From assembly GCA_024690445.1 (NCBI GenBank), contig JAILPD010000034.1:1-16179 (forward strand): 16,179 nt of DNA, written 5' to 3'. Of this stretch, positions 15,960 through 16,179 are shown in pieces. Under the pieces are notes generated by a model. The model was not told the DNA's origin. It did no database searches and saw only the letters and a program-made list of their open reading frames with translations. Positions within the stretch are counted from its first letter, which is position 1; the number at the start of each line of letters is the position of its first letter. The translations under genes and the position numbers were made by a program. This DNA is from Acholeplasmatales bacterium (GTDB taxonomy: Bacteria > Bacillota_I > Bacilli_A > Acholeplasmatales > Anaeroplasmataceae).

Positions 15960-16179
15960 ATTGATGTGTTGATAGATTTACGCAAATTTGACGCGATGAA
16001 TTCAAGCCGTGTATATATAGAAAGAACCTTTCAAAAGAATATATTATAAATGAGTTAACTAATAATAAGGGAACTCAATTTGATCCTAAGATTGCAGATA
16101 TTATGCTAAATCTTATTAAAGAAGGAAAAGTAAAAATAGATACAAAATTGGGCGGTGATTTTGGTTTTAATGGCTTTTG
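15960..16179 (+). pseudogene. Frameshifted remnant of an HD-GYP domain (partial, runs off the window)
   Basis: No intact gene follows rlmD, but two frames give consecutive pieces of the end of an HD-GYP domain. In the frame of the rlmD stop, 15987-16016 reads FDAMNSSRVY, the conserved segment after the catalytic histidines. Shifted by two bases, 16019 onward reads RKNLSKEYIINELTNNKGTQ and continues FDPKIADIMLNLI, the usual closing helices of HD-GYP phosphodiesterases. Removing one TA from the TATATA run around 16013-16018 would join them as RVYRKNLSKE. The sequence before 15987 fits the family poorly and no start or SD is present, so the HD/GYP catalytic part is missing. This is a decayed c-di-GMP phosphodiesterase-type gene, or a sequencing error next to a true truncation. 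The part beyond 16150 has no match I recognise. Confidence 0.7.

Overview
The window is a stretch of low-GC Bacillota chromosome, AT-rich with Leu TTA, Arg AGA and TAA stops preferred. The gene order trmFO-xerC ... rpsB-tsf ... pyrH-frr ... cdsA-dxr-rseP is the conserved Bacilli core order. The intracellular GH43 enzyme and the HD-GYP remnant fit a free-living or gut-associated member related to Erysipelotrichia or early-branching Mollicutes. That placement is inference. All genes read on the + strand, and all 15 stops are TAA (13) or TAG (2).

Layout. (1) From the left edge to 1412 lies the 3' part of a large beta-rich, probably exported protein, closed by a strong terminator (1421-1451). (2) An extended -10 promoter abutting that terminator drives an HD-domain phosphohydrolase, a nitroreductase, trmFO (folate-dependent tRNA U54 methylation) and xerC (tyrosine recombinase). 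These are tightly packed or overlapping. (3) A lipoprotein of unknown function (4908-5687) has its own promoter and terminator and sits where many Bacilli carry hslVU-codY. (4) rpsB-tsf (ribosomal protein S2 and EF-Ts) follows a leader of about 117 nt that can fold into a pseudoknot, and ends at a strong terminator. (5) pyrH-frr (UMP kinase, ribosome recycling factor) has its own promoter and terminator. (6) cdsA-dxr-rseP-GH43-rlmD forms one dense operon combining phospholipid precursor synthesis, isoprenoid (MEP) synthesis, intramembrane proteolysis, a cytoplasmic pentoside hydrolase and an rRNA m5U methyltransferase. Its leader holds a hairpin followed by a short T run. (7) After rlmD there is only a frameshifted remnant of an HD-GYP domain, running off the right edge.

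The points most worth a second look are the rpsB leader pseudoknot, the hairpin in the cdsA leader, the loss of uppS from between frr and cdsA, the GH43 gene wired by overlap into a housekeeping operon, the enlarged RseP, the exclusive use of AAG for lysine in tsf, and the decayed HD-GYP fragment. I saw no tRNA, rRNA, CRISPR array, insertion sequence or clearly novel defence system. No gene-free stretch exceeds 300 bases; the two longest (5688-5898 and 15960-16179) are described below.
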